A stretch of 64,000 bases of DNA from Halanaerobium sp. MA284_MarDTE_T2 (lineage in GTDB: Bacteria; Bacillota; Halanaerobiia; Halanaerobiales; Halanaerobiaceae), in the NCBI RefSeq assembly GCF_003337245.1, contig NZ_QPJE01000002.1, positions 106,174 to 170,173 of the forward strand, in the 5' to 3' direction. Each line of letters opens with the position of its first letter. Within the stretch, counting starts at the first letter, position 1. The position numbers and the translations under genes were made by a program. Below, one piece after another: positions 17,164 through 25,038 of the stretch. The notes below the pieces were generated by a model that had not been told where the DNA came from, did not search any database, and saw only the letters and a program-made list of their open reading frames with translations.

Positions 17164-17820
17164 TTAAATATCCCATCTTTTCTTATAATAAACATCTGTA
17201 AGAAATTCATATTCGAATTTTAAGGAATCAGAATATGTTTTTAATAGTATCTGATAATTTTCTTCAGTTATATTCTTTTCTAAAATCTCAATTAGATCAC
17301 TGACAAGTTCTTCAAAACTTTTTTCTTTATATGCTGAAGCCCACTCTAAATATAGGTGATTATTATTATACTTGAGTTCGCTCTTATGATGTTTATAAAC
17401 TTCTAAATAACTATAATAACATGGGAGTAAAGCAGCAATACCTCTGGCAAAGCCCCCCTTTACACTCTGAGAAATTAGATAATTGCTGTAAGCAATATTT
17501 GCCCGGGTCAGCTTTACTTCTCCAGCTTCTTTTGGACTTATTTTAAGTGAACTGAGCAGCTTTATGTAATTTTCAAATTCTACTTCAGACTCACTGTAAA
17601 TGACTCTGATTAGCTTTCGGCGAATATTTATATCTTCTGCTTTAGAGATAAGAATCCCCATATTTGCCATTGATTGATCAAGATAGTTGTAGTCCTGTTT
17701 TAAGAAAAACTTAAAAATAGAAAAATCCAGCTGACCCTGATAAAGTTCTTTCATAAAAGGATGATCTATTATTTTTTGCGTAACACCTCTATTCTGCTTT
17801 TTAAAAGACGAAAAATCCAC
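17164..17820 (-). CDS. tenA: TenA family protein (thiaminase II / aminopyrimidine hydrolase)
   Basis: This 218-residue all-helical enzyme of the TenA family hydrolyses thiamine breakdown products such as aminopyrimidines to salvage HMP. Active-site residues known in Bacillus TenA have counterparts: Asp43 (FLKQDYNYLD), Cys134 (AALLPCYYSYLE) and Glu205 or Glu203 near the C-terminus (LKFEYEFLTD). It immediately follows the methyltransferase gene, with no intervening base, and lies about 1.2 kb from the thiamine salvage operon on the same strand. That proximity supports a role in thiamine salvage. Confidence 0.85.
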   Translation of the reverse strand: MDFSSFKKQNRGVTQKIIDHPFMKELYQGQLDFSIFKFFLKQDYNYLDQSMANMGILISKAEDINIRRKLIRVIYSESEVEFENYIKLLSSLKISPKEAGEVKLTRANIAYSNYLISQSVKGGFARGIAALLPCYYSYLEVYKHHKSELKYNNNHLYLEWASAYKEKSFEELVSDLIEILEKNITEENYQILLKTYSDSLKFEYEFLTDVYYKKRWDI

Positions 17821-18516
17821 CTATTTTACCCCCTTAAACACTACATAACTACCCATTTTGTAACCTTCTACAGCCTTTTCTATTTTCTGATCACTATATT
17901 TAGGATTATTGAGCAGTGTCTGGACAGCTTTTATATTTTTAAAACCCACTTTTTTCATTAAAGAAAGCAGCTCTTCGCTGGAAATCCATTCTGTGTTTTC
18001 AATGAATTTCATGGGATATGGGTACTTGGGGGCCAGTTTTTTATCATAAAATCCTTCCTGATTAGTTAACCTATAAAGCATAGCAAAGGCCCCTTCTGCG
18101 GGAAGAATAGATATTATAACTTCTCCCCCTTTTTTAAGAATTCGATAAGCCTCCTTAACTGCTTTTTCTTTATCTTCAACATAAGCCAGTATTGTACCCA
18201 GCAGAACCTGACTACAGCTTCCATCTTCTAGAGGTATATCTTCTGCTCTCCCTGGTTTTACATCAATTCCTTTAGCCCGGGCCAGCTCTGCCATACCAGT
18301 AGAAGGTTCCACACCTTTTTTGATACCAAGTTCTTCTGCAAAAAGCCCATTGCCAATACCAATACTAACACAATTTTCTGGATCACTGACCATTTCCTTT
18401 AACGCATTTAACTCAGAGTAAAATAAATTTTTGTTGTTTTTAAACCAGCTTTCAAAATCGGCAGCACCTCTGTTAAATTTCTGATTATGAATTGACAGTT
18501 CCTCTGTTTCAGTCAT
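17821..18516 (-). CDS. Class I SAM-dependent methyltransferase
   Basis: This 231-residue cytoplasmic protein has a Rossmann methyltransferase domain. SAM motif I is degenerate (VSIGIGNGLFAEELGI), followed by an acidic turn (VEPSTGM) and motifs LLGTILAYVEDKEKAVKEAYRILKKGGEVIIS. It resembles UbiE/Methyltransf_11 proteins. The substrate is unknown. It forms a two-gene unit with tenA. GGAGAT precedes the ATG, and a MITE-like element ends only 40 bp upstream, so its promoter must be inside the element or very short. Confidence 0.75.
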   Translation of the reverse strand: MTETEELSIHNQKFNRGAADFESWFKNNKNLFYSELNALKEMVSDPENCVSIGIGNGLFAEELGIKKGVEPSTGMAELARAKGIDVKPGRAEDIPLEDGSCSQVLLGTILAYVEDKEKAVKEAYRILKKGGEVIISILPAEGAFAMLYRLTNQEGFYDKKLAPKYPYPMKFIENTEWISSEELLSLMKKVGFKNIKAVQTLLNNPKYSDQKIEKAVEGYKMGSYVVFKGVK

Positions 18517-18555
18517 TTTTTATCTCCTTTCAAATTTAAATATTTAATATAACAT

Positions 18556-18814
18556 AGACTTTCCCCATTTTTTATATACTGCTGCAAAAAGGGGAGATGC
18601 AGGAATATTGAAATTTTTAGTCAATGAATCTTAACGAAATGAAGGAAGAAATAGGGTTGAACTGCAGGATGGAGTGAGCTAATCATGAGTCAGGAGGACT
18701 CATTGATTAGTGTGCCCTATTTCACACCCGAATTGAGTTTTAGATAAATCTAAAAATTTCGTTGATGACTAAAGCCCCTTTTTGCAGCTTGAAAATAAAT
18801 TTTGTGGAAACTCC
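18556..18814. mobile_element. MITE-like element, copy A1 (termini shared with the local IS4-type element)
   Basis: This 259-bp non-coding palindromic element begins AGACTTTCCCCATTTTTTA and ends GGAAACTCC, the same termini as the IS at 33657-35160. It is flanked by the 13-bp direct repeat TTTAATATAACAT (18543-18555 and 18816-18828), a probable target duplication. An inner perfect inverted repeat GCTGCAAAAAGGGG (18581-18594 / 18775-18788) encloses arms that pair. The apex has a 9-bp clamp GAAATAGGG/CCCTATTTC and two hairpins with loops CAGGATG and CAGGAGG. Its 218-bp interior is identical, by eye, to the inverted copy at 22166-22425 except for one C. Confidence 0.8.
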
Positions 18815-18835
18815 TTTTAATATAACATATTGATG

Positions 18836-19050
18836 TGTCCACAAAAAGGGTATTTGCGGAACTTTAGGCATTTTTCGTTAATCAATCTTAATGAGTTAGA
18901 AAGATAAATAAGACCTCAGCACATGATGTGCTGAGCTAATCCTGATACAGGATGTCTCATTTGATTAGGAAGTCTTTATTTCTCTTGTAAACGAATTTTA
19001 GTTTGATCGAAAAATGAATTAGAGACGCAAATAACCTTTTTGTGTGAGAA
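18836..19050. mobile_element. MITE-like element, copy B1
   Basis: This element of about 215 bp has different ends (CCACAAAAAGGGTATTTGCG at left, the reverse of CGCAAATAACCTTTTTGTG at right). The apical design matches the A type: clamp AAATAAGAC/GTCTTTATTT, a 9-bp hairpin at 18915-18935, the CTAATC/GATTAG stem, and a second hairpin with loop CAGGATG. It lies directly between element A1 and the end of thiM, whose stop codon is 9 bp away. It may also act as the 3' boundary of the thiamine operon transcript. Confidence 0.7.
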
Positions 19051-19058
19051 CCATATAT

Positions 19059-19895
19059 TTAGTTATAAATTTCAAAACTATTTAATAGATCTTTATTTTT
19101 CTGCAGCCTATAAATACCATCCATAAACTTAATCTTAAAATACGCAGGTGCAGCAGCCTCTGCAGCTTTTTCAGCACAGAGATTATATAATAATACAGCA
19201 GATACAATTTTTTTAAAATTTTCTGTCCGGTCATTATCCATCAGTGATGAAAACACAGCCAGAGTACTTCCCAGCATACAGCCTGTACCGACTACCTCTG
19301 ACATCATTTTATCCCCTCTTGCAAAGCTTATATTATTTTTTTGATCAGCAATAAAATCTTCAGCACCTGTAGCAACAATTATCGCATTTTGTTCAGCAGC
19401 AAGTTTTAACGCAGACTTCTTGTAGCTATCTCCACTGGAAAGCGATTCTACACCAAGCATTTCTGCTTTACCACCTCCCAGTACATCTATTTCACTCTGA
19501 TTACCTTTGATAACTGCAAAGTCTACTTTTTTAAGTAATTTTTTGACTGTCATGAGGCGAAAATCGGTAGCTCCAACCCCTACAGGATCTAAAACAACAG
19601 GAATGTTAAGCTCATTTGCCCTTTCAGCTGATTTTAACATTATTTCTAAATTTTTATCATTAAGAATACCAGTATTTATTAATAAAGCTGCTGCAGAGTT
19701 AAGCATTTCCTGAGCATCTTCAACACTACCTCCAGACATTACAGGTAATGCTCCCCAGTTTAAAGTAATATTTGCACAATCATTAATAGTAACCTCATTT
19801 GTAATCTGAAGAATAAGTGGCCTTCTGGCAGAGATTTCTGAAAGAATTTCTTTTGATTCAGTATAAAAATTTTGATAAAGTTCTTTAATAAGCAT
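19059..19895 (-). CDS. thiM: Hydroxyethylthiazole kinase ThiM
   Basis: This 278-residue enzyme phosphorylates the thiazole alcohol THZ for thiamine salvage. Conserved blocks are LQITNEVTINDCANITLNWGALPVMS, VVLDPVGVGATDFR, VIKGNQSEI and VVGTGCMLGSTLAV, which holds the catalytic Cys of the family (GTGCML). It is last in thiT-thiD-thiE-thiM, with 1 bp between it and thiE. Salvaged THZ-phosphate feeds ThiE. Confidence 0.93.
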   Translation of the reverse strand: MLIKELYQNFYTESKEILSEISARRPLILQITNEVTINDCANITLNWGALPVMSGGSVEDAQEMLNSAAALLINTGILNDKNLEIMLKSAERANELNIPVVLDPVGVGATDFRLMTVKKLLKKVDFAVIKGNQSEIDVLGGGKAEMLGVESLSSGDSYKKSALKLAAEQNAIIVATGAEDFIADQKNNISFARGDKMMSEVVGTGCMLGSTLAVFSSLMDNDRTENFKKIVSAVLLYNLCAEKAAEAAAPAYFKIKFMDGIYRLQKNKDLLNSFEIYN

Positions 19896-19896
19896 T

Positions 19897-20547
19897 TTAA
19901 ACAGCTCCTCTTTTGACAGCCTTTATTTTTTCTTTAAATTCTTTAACTTCTAAAGCAATGTTTTCAGCCTGTGTTAGAGCAGATATAACAGAAATGGTAT
20001 CTGCACCTGCAGCAATAACAGACTGACAGTTATCTTTATTAATTCCTCCTATTGCTATAATTGGCAGATTGCTATTTTGACTTATCTTTTTAATAGCAGA
20101 ACAGCCAATACCGTCTTTTTCTTTTTCTACTTTTTTTGATCTGGTAGTAAATACTGCTCCAACACCAATATAGTCAGCTCCATCAGCTTCTGCTGCCCTA
20201 ATTTCTTCTTCTCTACAAGCAGAAATACCTATTATTTTATCTTTACCCATAATTTTTCTTGCTTTAGATAAAGGAAGATCATCCTGACCAAGGTGCACTC
20301 CATCAGCATCAAGTGCAAGGGCCAGATCTACACGATCATTTATTATTAAATCTACATCAGCTTTTTGAGTTAACTCTTTAATTTTAAGTCCAAGCTGAAA
20401 TCTTTCTCTAAGTGGGAGAGCCTTCTCTCTAAGCTGAATTACTTCTATTCCTCCCCTGATAGCTTCTTTAACTACTTCAACTGTACTTCTGCCATTAGAT
20501 AGCCTTTCTTCTGTTAAAAGATAGATATCCCAGTCAATTTTTTTCAA
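19897..20547 (-). CDS. thiE: Thiamine phosphate synthase ThiE
   Basis: This 216-residue TIM-barrel enzyme joins HMP pyrophosphate and thiazole phosphate to give thiamine phosphate. Visible motifs are EVIQLREKALPLRER, LIINDRVDLALALDADGVHLGQDDLP, IGISACREEE, YIGVGAVFTTRSKK and IAIGGINKDN. It overlaps thiD by 4 bp. Confidence 0.94.
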   Translation of the reverse strand: MKKIDWDIYLLTEERLSNGRSTVEVVKEAIRGGIEVIQLREKALPLRERFQLGLKIKELTQKADVDLIINDRVDLALALDADGVHLGQDDLPLSKARKIMGKDKIIGISACREEEIRAAEADGADYIGVGAVFTTRSKKVEKEKDGIGCSAIKKISQNSNLPIIAIGGINKDNCQSVIAAGADTISVISALTQAENIALEVKEFKEKIKAVKRGAV

Positions 20548-21353
20548 TTTATATCACTCCATAAAGCAAAATGATTAACAGGGTTATTACCAGAGCCAAC
20601 TTTTGTACCCGCTTTAATTGCATCAGTAATATATTTTTTGGATTTTTTGATAGCTTTTTCTACTCCAAATCCCAAAGCTAAATTACTGGCTATAGCAGCA
20701 GAAAGTGTACAACCTGTTCCATGAGTGTTATTTGTTGCTATATATTCTCCATTTATACTCATAAAGTTTTTACCATCATAAAGCAGATCTCTTGCTTCTA
20801 ACAAATCACTATTTTTTTGATTTCTGTGGCCGCCCTTAATAAGTACATATTCAGACCCATAACCATAAATTTCTTCTGCCATAGCTTCTAAATCTGCCTC
20901 TGAATTTAGATCCATATCACATAATACCTTTGCCTCATTTAAATTTGGTGTAACAACTCGGGCTAATGGAAATAATTTTTCTTTATAGGCTTTTACTGCA
21001 GATTTTTCTAAAAGCAAATCCCCACTTGTTGCCACCATTACAGGGTCAACTACCAGATTTTTCTGTCCGTATTCTTTTATCTTATCTGCAGTTAGTTCTA
21101 CTATTTCTTTTGCTGCAAGCATCCCTGTCTTAGCAGAGTCAAATTTTATATCCTTAAAAACAGAATCAAATTGTTTTTCGACAAAAGCAGCATCCACAAC
21201 ACTTATTCCCTGTACTCCCAGCGTATTTTGTGCTGTCAGAGCAGTAATAACTGAAGCTCCATATATTTTATGAACTGTCATAGTTTTTAAATCTGCCTGA
21301 ATGCCTGCTCCTCCCCCTGAATCAGAACCAGCAATTGTTAGTGATTTTTTCAT
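20544..21353 (-). CDS. thiD: Hydroxymethylpyrimidine / HMP-phosphate kinase ThiD
   Basis: This 269-residue ribokinase-fold enzyme phosphorylates HMP twice. The start TIAGSDSGGGAGIQADLKTM is the family signature. VVDPVMVATSGD, TPNLNEA and the catalytic loop THGTGCTLSAAIA follow. It would take HMP released by TenA. Second in the operon, 54 bp after thiT. Confidence 0.94.
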   Translation of the reverse strand: MKKSLTIAGSDSGGGAGIQADLKTMTVHKIYGASVITALTAQNTLGVQGISVVDAAFVEKQFDSVFKDIKFDSAKTGMLAAKEIVELTADKIKEYGQKNLVVDPVMVATSGDLLLEKSAVKAYKEKLFPLARVVTPNLNEAKVLCDMDLNSEADLEAMAEEIYGYGSEYVLIKGGHRNQKNSDLLEARDLLYDGKNFMSINGEYIATNNTHGTGCTLSAAIASNLALGFGVEKAIKKSKKYITDAIKAGTKVGSGNNPVNHFALWSDIN

Positions 21354-21407
21354 TTATTATTACCCCCCAATTTTTTTGCCAATTATCAAGTAATAAACTT
21401 TTTTCTA

Positions 21408-21938
21408 CTATTTCTTTTCTAATGTTTTCATTACTATCAGTACTACAACATATGTTACAATTATCGTAGGAATTAAAAATGACCCATTATACACAGCAGA
21501 GTAAACCCAAACATTCTGTCCTTTAGGTGCATAACTGCTGAAAAATATTACTCCTGAAAGTATATGGACCAGCAGTCTTAACAAGCCTGCCGCTAAAACA
21601 GCCCAGAATATTTTCAGAGGTTTAATTGTGTCATTCTCTCGAATTGAAAATAATCCGGCAGTACCGAGCATCATATATGGAAGTGGATAATCCATAATCA
21701 ATTGTACTGGATGAATTATATAAGCTCCAAACATTAGCTGTAATAATCCATATACAAGTCCACTAAACATACCTGCACCTGCACCCCAGCGAAAAGCTAT
21801 TATTAAAATAGGCAGCATTTCCAGACTTACAGATCCTCCCTGCGGCATCCGCCATAATTTAAGAAAATTTAAAACTACTGCTAGAGCAACTGCAGCTCCA
21901 ATTTCTGCCATCATTCTTGTTGTAAATTTTTTATCCAT
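21408..21938 (-). CDS. thiT: Thiamine ECF transporter substrate-binding subunit ThiT
   Basis: This 176-residue membrane S-component captures thiamine for an energy-coupling-factor transporter whose ATPases are encoded elsewhere. It has six hydrophobic segments and the ThiT signature region LKLWRMPQGGSVSLEMLPI, with LQLMFGAYIIHPVQLIMDYPLPYMMLG. It is the first gene behind the TPP riboswitch. Its ribosome site AGGAGGG is inside the 3' arm of the riboswitch terminator, so the same hairpin blocks both transcription and initiation. Confidence 0.92.
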   Translation of the reverse strand: MDKKFTTRMMAEIGAAVALAVVLNFLKLWRMPQGGSVSLEMLPILIIAFRWGAGAGMFSGLVYGLLQLMFGAYIIHPVQLIMDYPLPYMMLGTAGLFSIRENDTIKPLKIFWAVLAAGLLRLLVHILSGVIFFSSYAPKGQNVWVYSAVYNGSFLIPTIIVTYVVVLIVMKTLEKK

Positions 21939-21941
21939 AAT

Positions 21942-21983
21942 AAAAAACCCTCCTGATTTGCGAGGAACAAACCGGAGGGTTTT
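21942..21983 (-). terminator. TPP-riboswitch terminator that also hides the thiT ribosome site
   Basis: On the minus strand AAACCCTCC pairs with GGAGGGTTT around an inner GGTTTG/CAAATC stem, followed by a T-run. The 3' arm contains the AGGAGGG used to start thiT 9 bases later. The expected behaviour is termination when TPP is bound. Confidence 0.85.
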
Positions 21984-21999
21984 ATAATCTCATTATTTT

Positions 22000-22080
22000 T
22001 CTGCCTACGCCTGCATTATCAGGATCAGGTCAATGGGTCGATGATTTCTCATCCTCTCAGCCTCCAGTTTGGCTCCCCAG
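22000..22080 (-). promoter_or_regulatory. TPP riboswitch (THI element)
   Basis: The minus strand has the conserved TPP aptamer blocks in order: GGGGAGCC, CTGAGAGGATGAG, GACCCATTGACCTGATC, and the end block GATAATGCAGGCGTAGG. It lies between a consensus promoter and the terminator in front of thiT, so it should shut the thiamine salvage operon when thiamine pyrophosphate is plentiful. Confidence 0.93.
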
Positions 22081-22123
22081 TTTTTAATTTTAAAGTTTGA
22101 TTATCTATATTCTATCTAAATGT

Positions 22124-22152
22124 ATTATATAACAGAAATTTTATTTTATCAA
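22124..22152 (-). promoter_or_regulatory. Promoter of the thiamine operon
   Basis: On the minus strand -35 TTGATA (22147-22152) and -10 TATAAT (22124-22129) are separated by 17 bp. The MITE-like copy A2 begins 14 bp upstream of the -35 box. Confidence 0.75.
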
Positions 22153-22165
22153 ACTTTTATTTTCA

Positions 22166-22425
22166 GGAGTTTCCCCAAAATTTATTTTCAAGCTGCAAAA
22201 AGGGGGCTTTAGTCATCAACGAAATTTTTAGATTTATCTAAAACTCAATTCGGGTGTGAAATAGGGCACACTAATCAATGAGTCCTCCTGACTCATGATT
22301 AGCTCACTCCATCCTGCAGTTCAACCCTATTTCTTCCTTCATTTCGTTAAGATTCATTGACTAAAAATTTCAATATTCCTGCATCTCCCCTTTTTGCAGC
22401 AGTATATAAAAAAGGGGGAAAGTCC
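22166..22425. mobile_element. MITE-like element, copy A2 (inverted relative to A1)
   Basis: This is the reverse complement of copy A1, starting GGAGTTTCCCC and ending GGGGGAAAGTC. The inner GCTGCAAAAAGGGG arms and both CAGGAnG hairpin loops (on the minus strand) are preserved. A shared TTTATTTT word on each flank is only a rough target duplication. With A1 it encloses the thiamine operon as a 3.4-kb inverted-repeat cassette. Confidence 0.8.
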
Positions 22426-22438
22426 AGTTTATTTTACA

Positions 22439-22633
22439 AACTTTCCCTATTTTTTAAATTAAATTACAAAAAAGGATGCAGGAATTTAGAAAGAAAAATA
22501 AGACCTCAGCACATGATGCTAATCCTGAGGCAGGACGTCTCATTTGATTAGAAAGTCTTTATTTATCTTGTCAACAAATTTTAGTTTGATCGAAAAATGA
22601 GTTAGAAATGCAAATAAACTTTTGGTGGAAGAA
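22439..22633. mobile_element. MITE-like element, copy B2 (apparent A/B chimera)
   Basis: The left end AACTTTCCCTATTTTTTAAA and the arm AAAAAAGGATGCAGGAAT look like type A. From AATAAGACCTCAGCAC onward the element follows type B, ending GAAATGCAAATAAACTTTTGGTG. The first apical hairpin has lost its 3' half, while the second keeps a full stem (TGAGGC/GTCTCA) and the loop CAGGACG. It sits 25 bp beyond the purH stop codon. Confidence 0.65.
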
Positions 22634-22658
22634 CCATATATAAGTTTATAATCATTGT

Positions 22659-24236
22659 TCAATGCCTAAAATGCCTTTTACCTGTAAATACCATGGAAAT
22701 TCCCAGCTTATTACAGGTTTCAATTATCTGATCATCACGAATTGAGCCACCAGGTTGAATAATTGCTTTAATTCCCAGTTCAGCTGCCTTTTCTACAGCA
22801 TCAGGGAATGGAAAAAAGGCATCTGATGCTGCAGCTCCACCTTCCTGACGTCCTTCTGCTTTTCTGCCTGCTATAACCATAGAATCGACTCTGCTCATTT
22901 GACCTGCTCCAACTCCAACCACCATTTCATTCTTTGCCATCACAATTGCATTTGACTTTACGTGTTTTACCGCTTTCCAGGCAAATAACAAATCTTCAAT
23001 CTGATCATCTGTCGGCACCTCATCAGTAACTATTTCTAAATCTTCAGCTGTGGCTTGAGCCAGATCTCTGTGCTGAACCAAGAGGCCACCTGTCACTTTT
23101 TTCATACTGTAACCAGGTTTTTCATAATTAATATAAAGATCTCCAGTTCTTAAAATACGCATATTATCAGAACGTTCTTTTAAAATTCTTAGTGCATCAT
23201 CTTGATAATCAGGAGCAATTACAACTTCAATAAATTTATCCTCATCAGCAATCTCTCTGGCTGTAGCAGCATCAATTATTCTATTGACAGCTATGATTGA
23301 ACCAAAAGCAGAAAGTGGATCCCCTGCATATGCATTAACAAAAGCATCTTTTAAATTATCAGCTGCCGCCAGTCCACAGGGATTGGCATGTTTAATCACT
23401 GCTGCTGCTGGTTTAGTTTTAAATTCTTTAATCAATTCTAAAGCCCCATCTGTGTCATTTATGTTATTATAGGACATTCCTTTTCCGTGCAGCTGCTCAG
23501 CAGTAGAAATTGAAGGCTCATTCTGCTCTTCTGCTAGGTAAAAGGCTGCCTTCTGATGTGGATTTTCTCCATAGCGGAGGTCTTCTCTCTTCTCATAGTG
23601 GTCAAATAATGTTTCAGGAAATTCTTTTTTCTCTTCTTCATCCAGCACAATTTCTCCTAAGTATTTCTGTATTCTGTAATCATATTCAGCTGTATGGCGA
23701 AAAGCTTTATAAGCTAATTTTAGTTTCTCAGTTTTTGTTAGTCCACCACTCCCAACTTCCATCTCTGCTAAAAGCTCATCATAGTCAGCCGGATCTACAA
23801 CTACTGCCACATCATTATTGTTTTTGGCAGCTGAACGAATCATTGTTGGACCACCGATATCAATATTTTCTATTGCTTCTTCCAGAGTAACATTTTCTTC
23901 AGCAATAGTTTCTGCAAAGGGATAAAGATTACAGACAACTAGATCAATTGTTTCAATATTTTGAGCTTCAATTTCTTTTAAATGCTCTTTATTATCTCTT
24001 ACAGCAAGTATACCGCCATGAACTGCCGGGTGTAGAGTTTTTACCCTTCCATCCATCATTTCTGGAAAATTAGTTATCTGGTCAATATCTGTCACTTCTA
24101 TGCCATTTTCTTTTAACAGTCTGCCTGTACCACCTGTTGAAATGATTTCTACTCCAAATTTTTTTAAGCCTCTGGCAAAATCAACAATACCGTCCTTATT
24201 GGAAACACTTAACAATGCTCTTTTAATTTTAGACAA
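22659..24236 (-). CDS. purH: Bifunctional AICAR formyltransferase / IMP cyclohydrolase PurH
   Basis: This 525-residue enzyme carries out the last two steps of IMP synthesis. The IMP cyclohydrolase domain is at residues 1-200 (SVSNKDGIVDFA, STGGTGRLL, GGPTMIRSAAKNN). The formyltransferase domain follows with the catalytic KHANPCG and GSIIAVNR. It starts at TTG 24236 with GGAGG 10 bases upstream. It is the last gene of the pur cluster in transcription order. Confidence 0.95.
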   Translation of the reverse strand: MSKIKRALLSVSNKDGIVDFARGLKKFGVEIISTGGTGRLLKENGIEVTDIDQITNFPEMMDGRVKTLHPAVHGGILAVRDNKEHLKEIEAQNIETIDLVVCNLYPFAETIAEENVTLEEAIENIDIGGPTMIRSAAKNNNDVAVVVDPADYDELLAEMEVGSGGLTKTEKLKLAYKAFRHTAEYDYRIQKYLGEIVLDEEEKKEFPETLFDHYEKREDLRYGENPHQKAAFYLAEEQNEPSISTAEQLHGKGMSYNNINDTDGALELIKEFKTKPAAAVIKHANPCGLAAADNLKDAFVNAYAGDPLSAFGSIIAVNRIIDAATAREIADEDKFIEVVIAPDYQDDALRILKERSDNMRILRTGDLYINYEKPGYSMKKVTGGLLVQHRDLAQATAEDLEIVTDEVPTDDQIEDLLFAWKAVKHVKSNAIVMAKNEMVVGVGAGQMSRVDSMVIAGRKAEGRQEGGAAASDAFFPFPDAVEKAAELGIKAIIQPGGSIRDDQIIETCNKLGISMVFTGKRHFRH

Positions 24237-24296
24237 AGTTATTTTTCCTCCCTATTGTGTTATTCTAAATTATAGAAACTAATCAAACTAAATAAT

Positions 24297-24402
24297 TTGT
24301 ACTTCATTTTGTCTTTTGATATAATTTATTTGGGATGGAGTACATTGCGGCTCTTTTAAAAGAGTAACACTCTAACATTGTGTACTTCATCCCTTTTTGT
24401 TT
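24297..24402 (+). ncRNA. Candidate stand-alone hairpin small RNA between purN and purH (antisense orientation)
   Basis: On the plus strand a -10 TATAAT (24320-24325) lies 17 bp from TTGTAC (24297-24302). The predicted +1 (G24332) is exactly the first base of a 13-bp stem, GGGATGGAGTACA (24332-24344), pairing with TGTACTTCATCCC (24381-24393) with one G-T pair. Inside is a second perfect hairpin CTCTTTT/AAAAGAG (24351-24364). TTTTTGTTTT follows at 24394-24403. Promoter, structured body and terminator together encode an RNA of about 70 nt. No reading frame is present. The same DNA would also place a strong hairpin in the purN-purH transcript. Confidence 0.55.
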
Positions 24403-24419
24403 TATAGCAATTTAAGTTT

Positions 24420-25025
24420 TTATTTTAAAATTTTAACTTTTCTTCCTTCAATTTTAATTTTACCTTCTGCAATCAATTTTACTGCCTCAGGATAAATCTT
24501 ATGTTCTTCTTTTAGGATTCTCGCTGCCAGATCATCAGCACTATCATTATCTTTAACTTCTACCACTGACTGCTTTATAATTGGGCCGGTATCCATTCCC
24601 TGATCAACAAAATGTACAGTACAGCCGCTGTATTTAACTCCATAATCAACCGCCTGTTTTTGAGCATTAAGTCCCTTAAAGGCCGGTAAAAGTGATGGAT
24701 GGATATTGATAATCTGATTTTGAAAATATTTAACAAAAAGTGGTGATAAAATCCTCATATATCCTGCTAAAACTACTAGTTCTACGCCAGCATTATTTAA
24801 AAGCACAATCAGCTTTTTTTCATATTCTTGCTTTGAATCAAAATGGCCAGGATCAATATATAAATGTTCTATCCCTTCATTCTCTGCTCTTTTTAAAACA
24901 CCGGCTTCTTGATTATCACTTATTAACAATTTAACTTCTGCCGAAATTTCCCCTCTTTTGATATGATCAATAATTGATTGAAAATTTGAACCCCTACCTG
25001 AAGCAAAAACAGCTAGTTTAAGCAC
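24420..25025 (-). CDS. purN: Phosphoribosylglycinamide formyltransferase PurN
   Basis: This 201-residue folate-dependent transformylase makes FGAR from GAR. The start is FASGRGSNFQSI. The active-site blocks INIHPSLLPAFKG (Asn, His) and TVHFVDQGMDTGPII (Asp) are intact. The first codon is GTG 25025 with GAAGGTG just before it. It lies 13 bp after purM. Confidence 0.94.
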   Translation of the reverse strand: MLKLAVFASGRGSNFQSIIDHIKRGEISAEVKLLISDNQEAGVLKRAENEGIEHLYIDPGHFDSKQEYEKKLIVLLNNAGVELVVLAGYMRILSPLFVKYFQNQIINIHPSLLPAFKGLNAQKQAVDYGVKYSGCTVHFVDQGMDTGPIIKQSVVEVKDNDSADDLAARILKEEHKIYPEAVKLIAEGKIKIEGRKVKILK

Positions 25026-25038
25026 TTCTGCACCTTCT

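Noticed and set aside
16771..17176. Minus-strand frames opposite the NusG-II gene
   Set aside because: They are antisense to a coherent domain protein with a membrane helix and ribosome site.
18556..19050. Elements A1/B1 as coding insertion sequences
   Set aside because: No reading frame of any length is present and the sequence is dominated by inverted repeats.
23510..23890. 126-codon plus-strand reading frame inside purH
   Set aside because: It is antisense to a strongly conserved enzyme, has no ribosome site and a low-complexity Leu/His composition.
24332..24393. Ordinary terminator of purN
   Set aside because: On the purN strand the hairpin is followed by AAATAAATT with no T-run, while the plus strand has both promoter and T-run.
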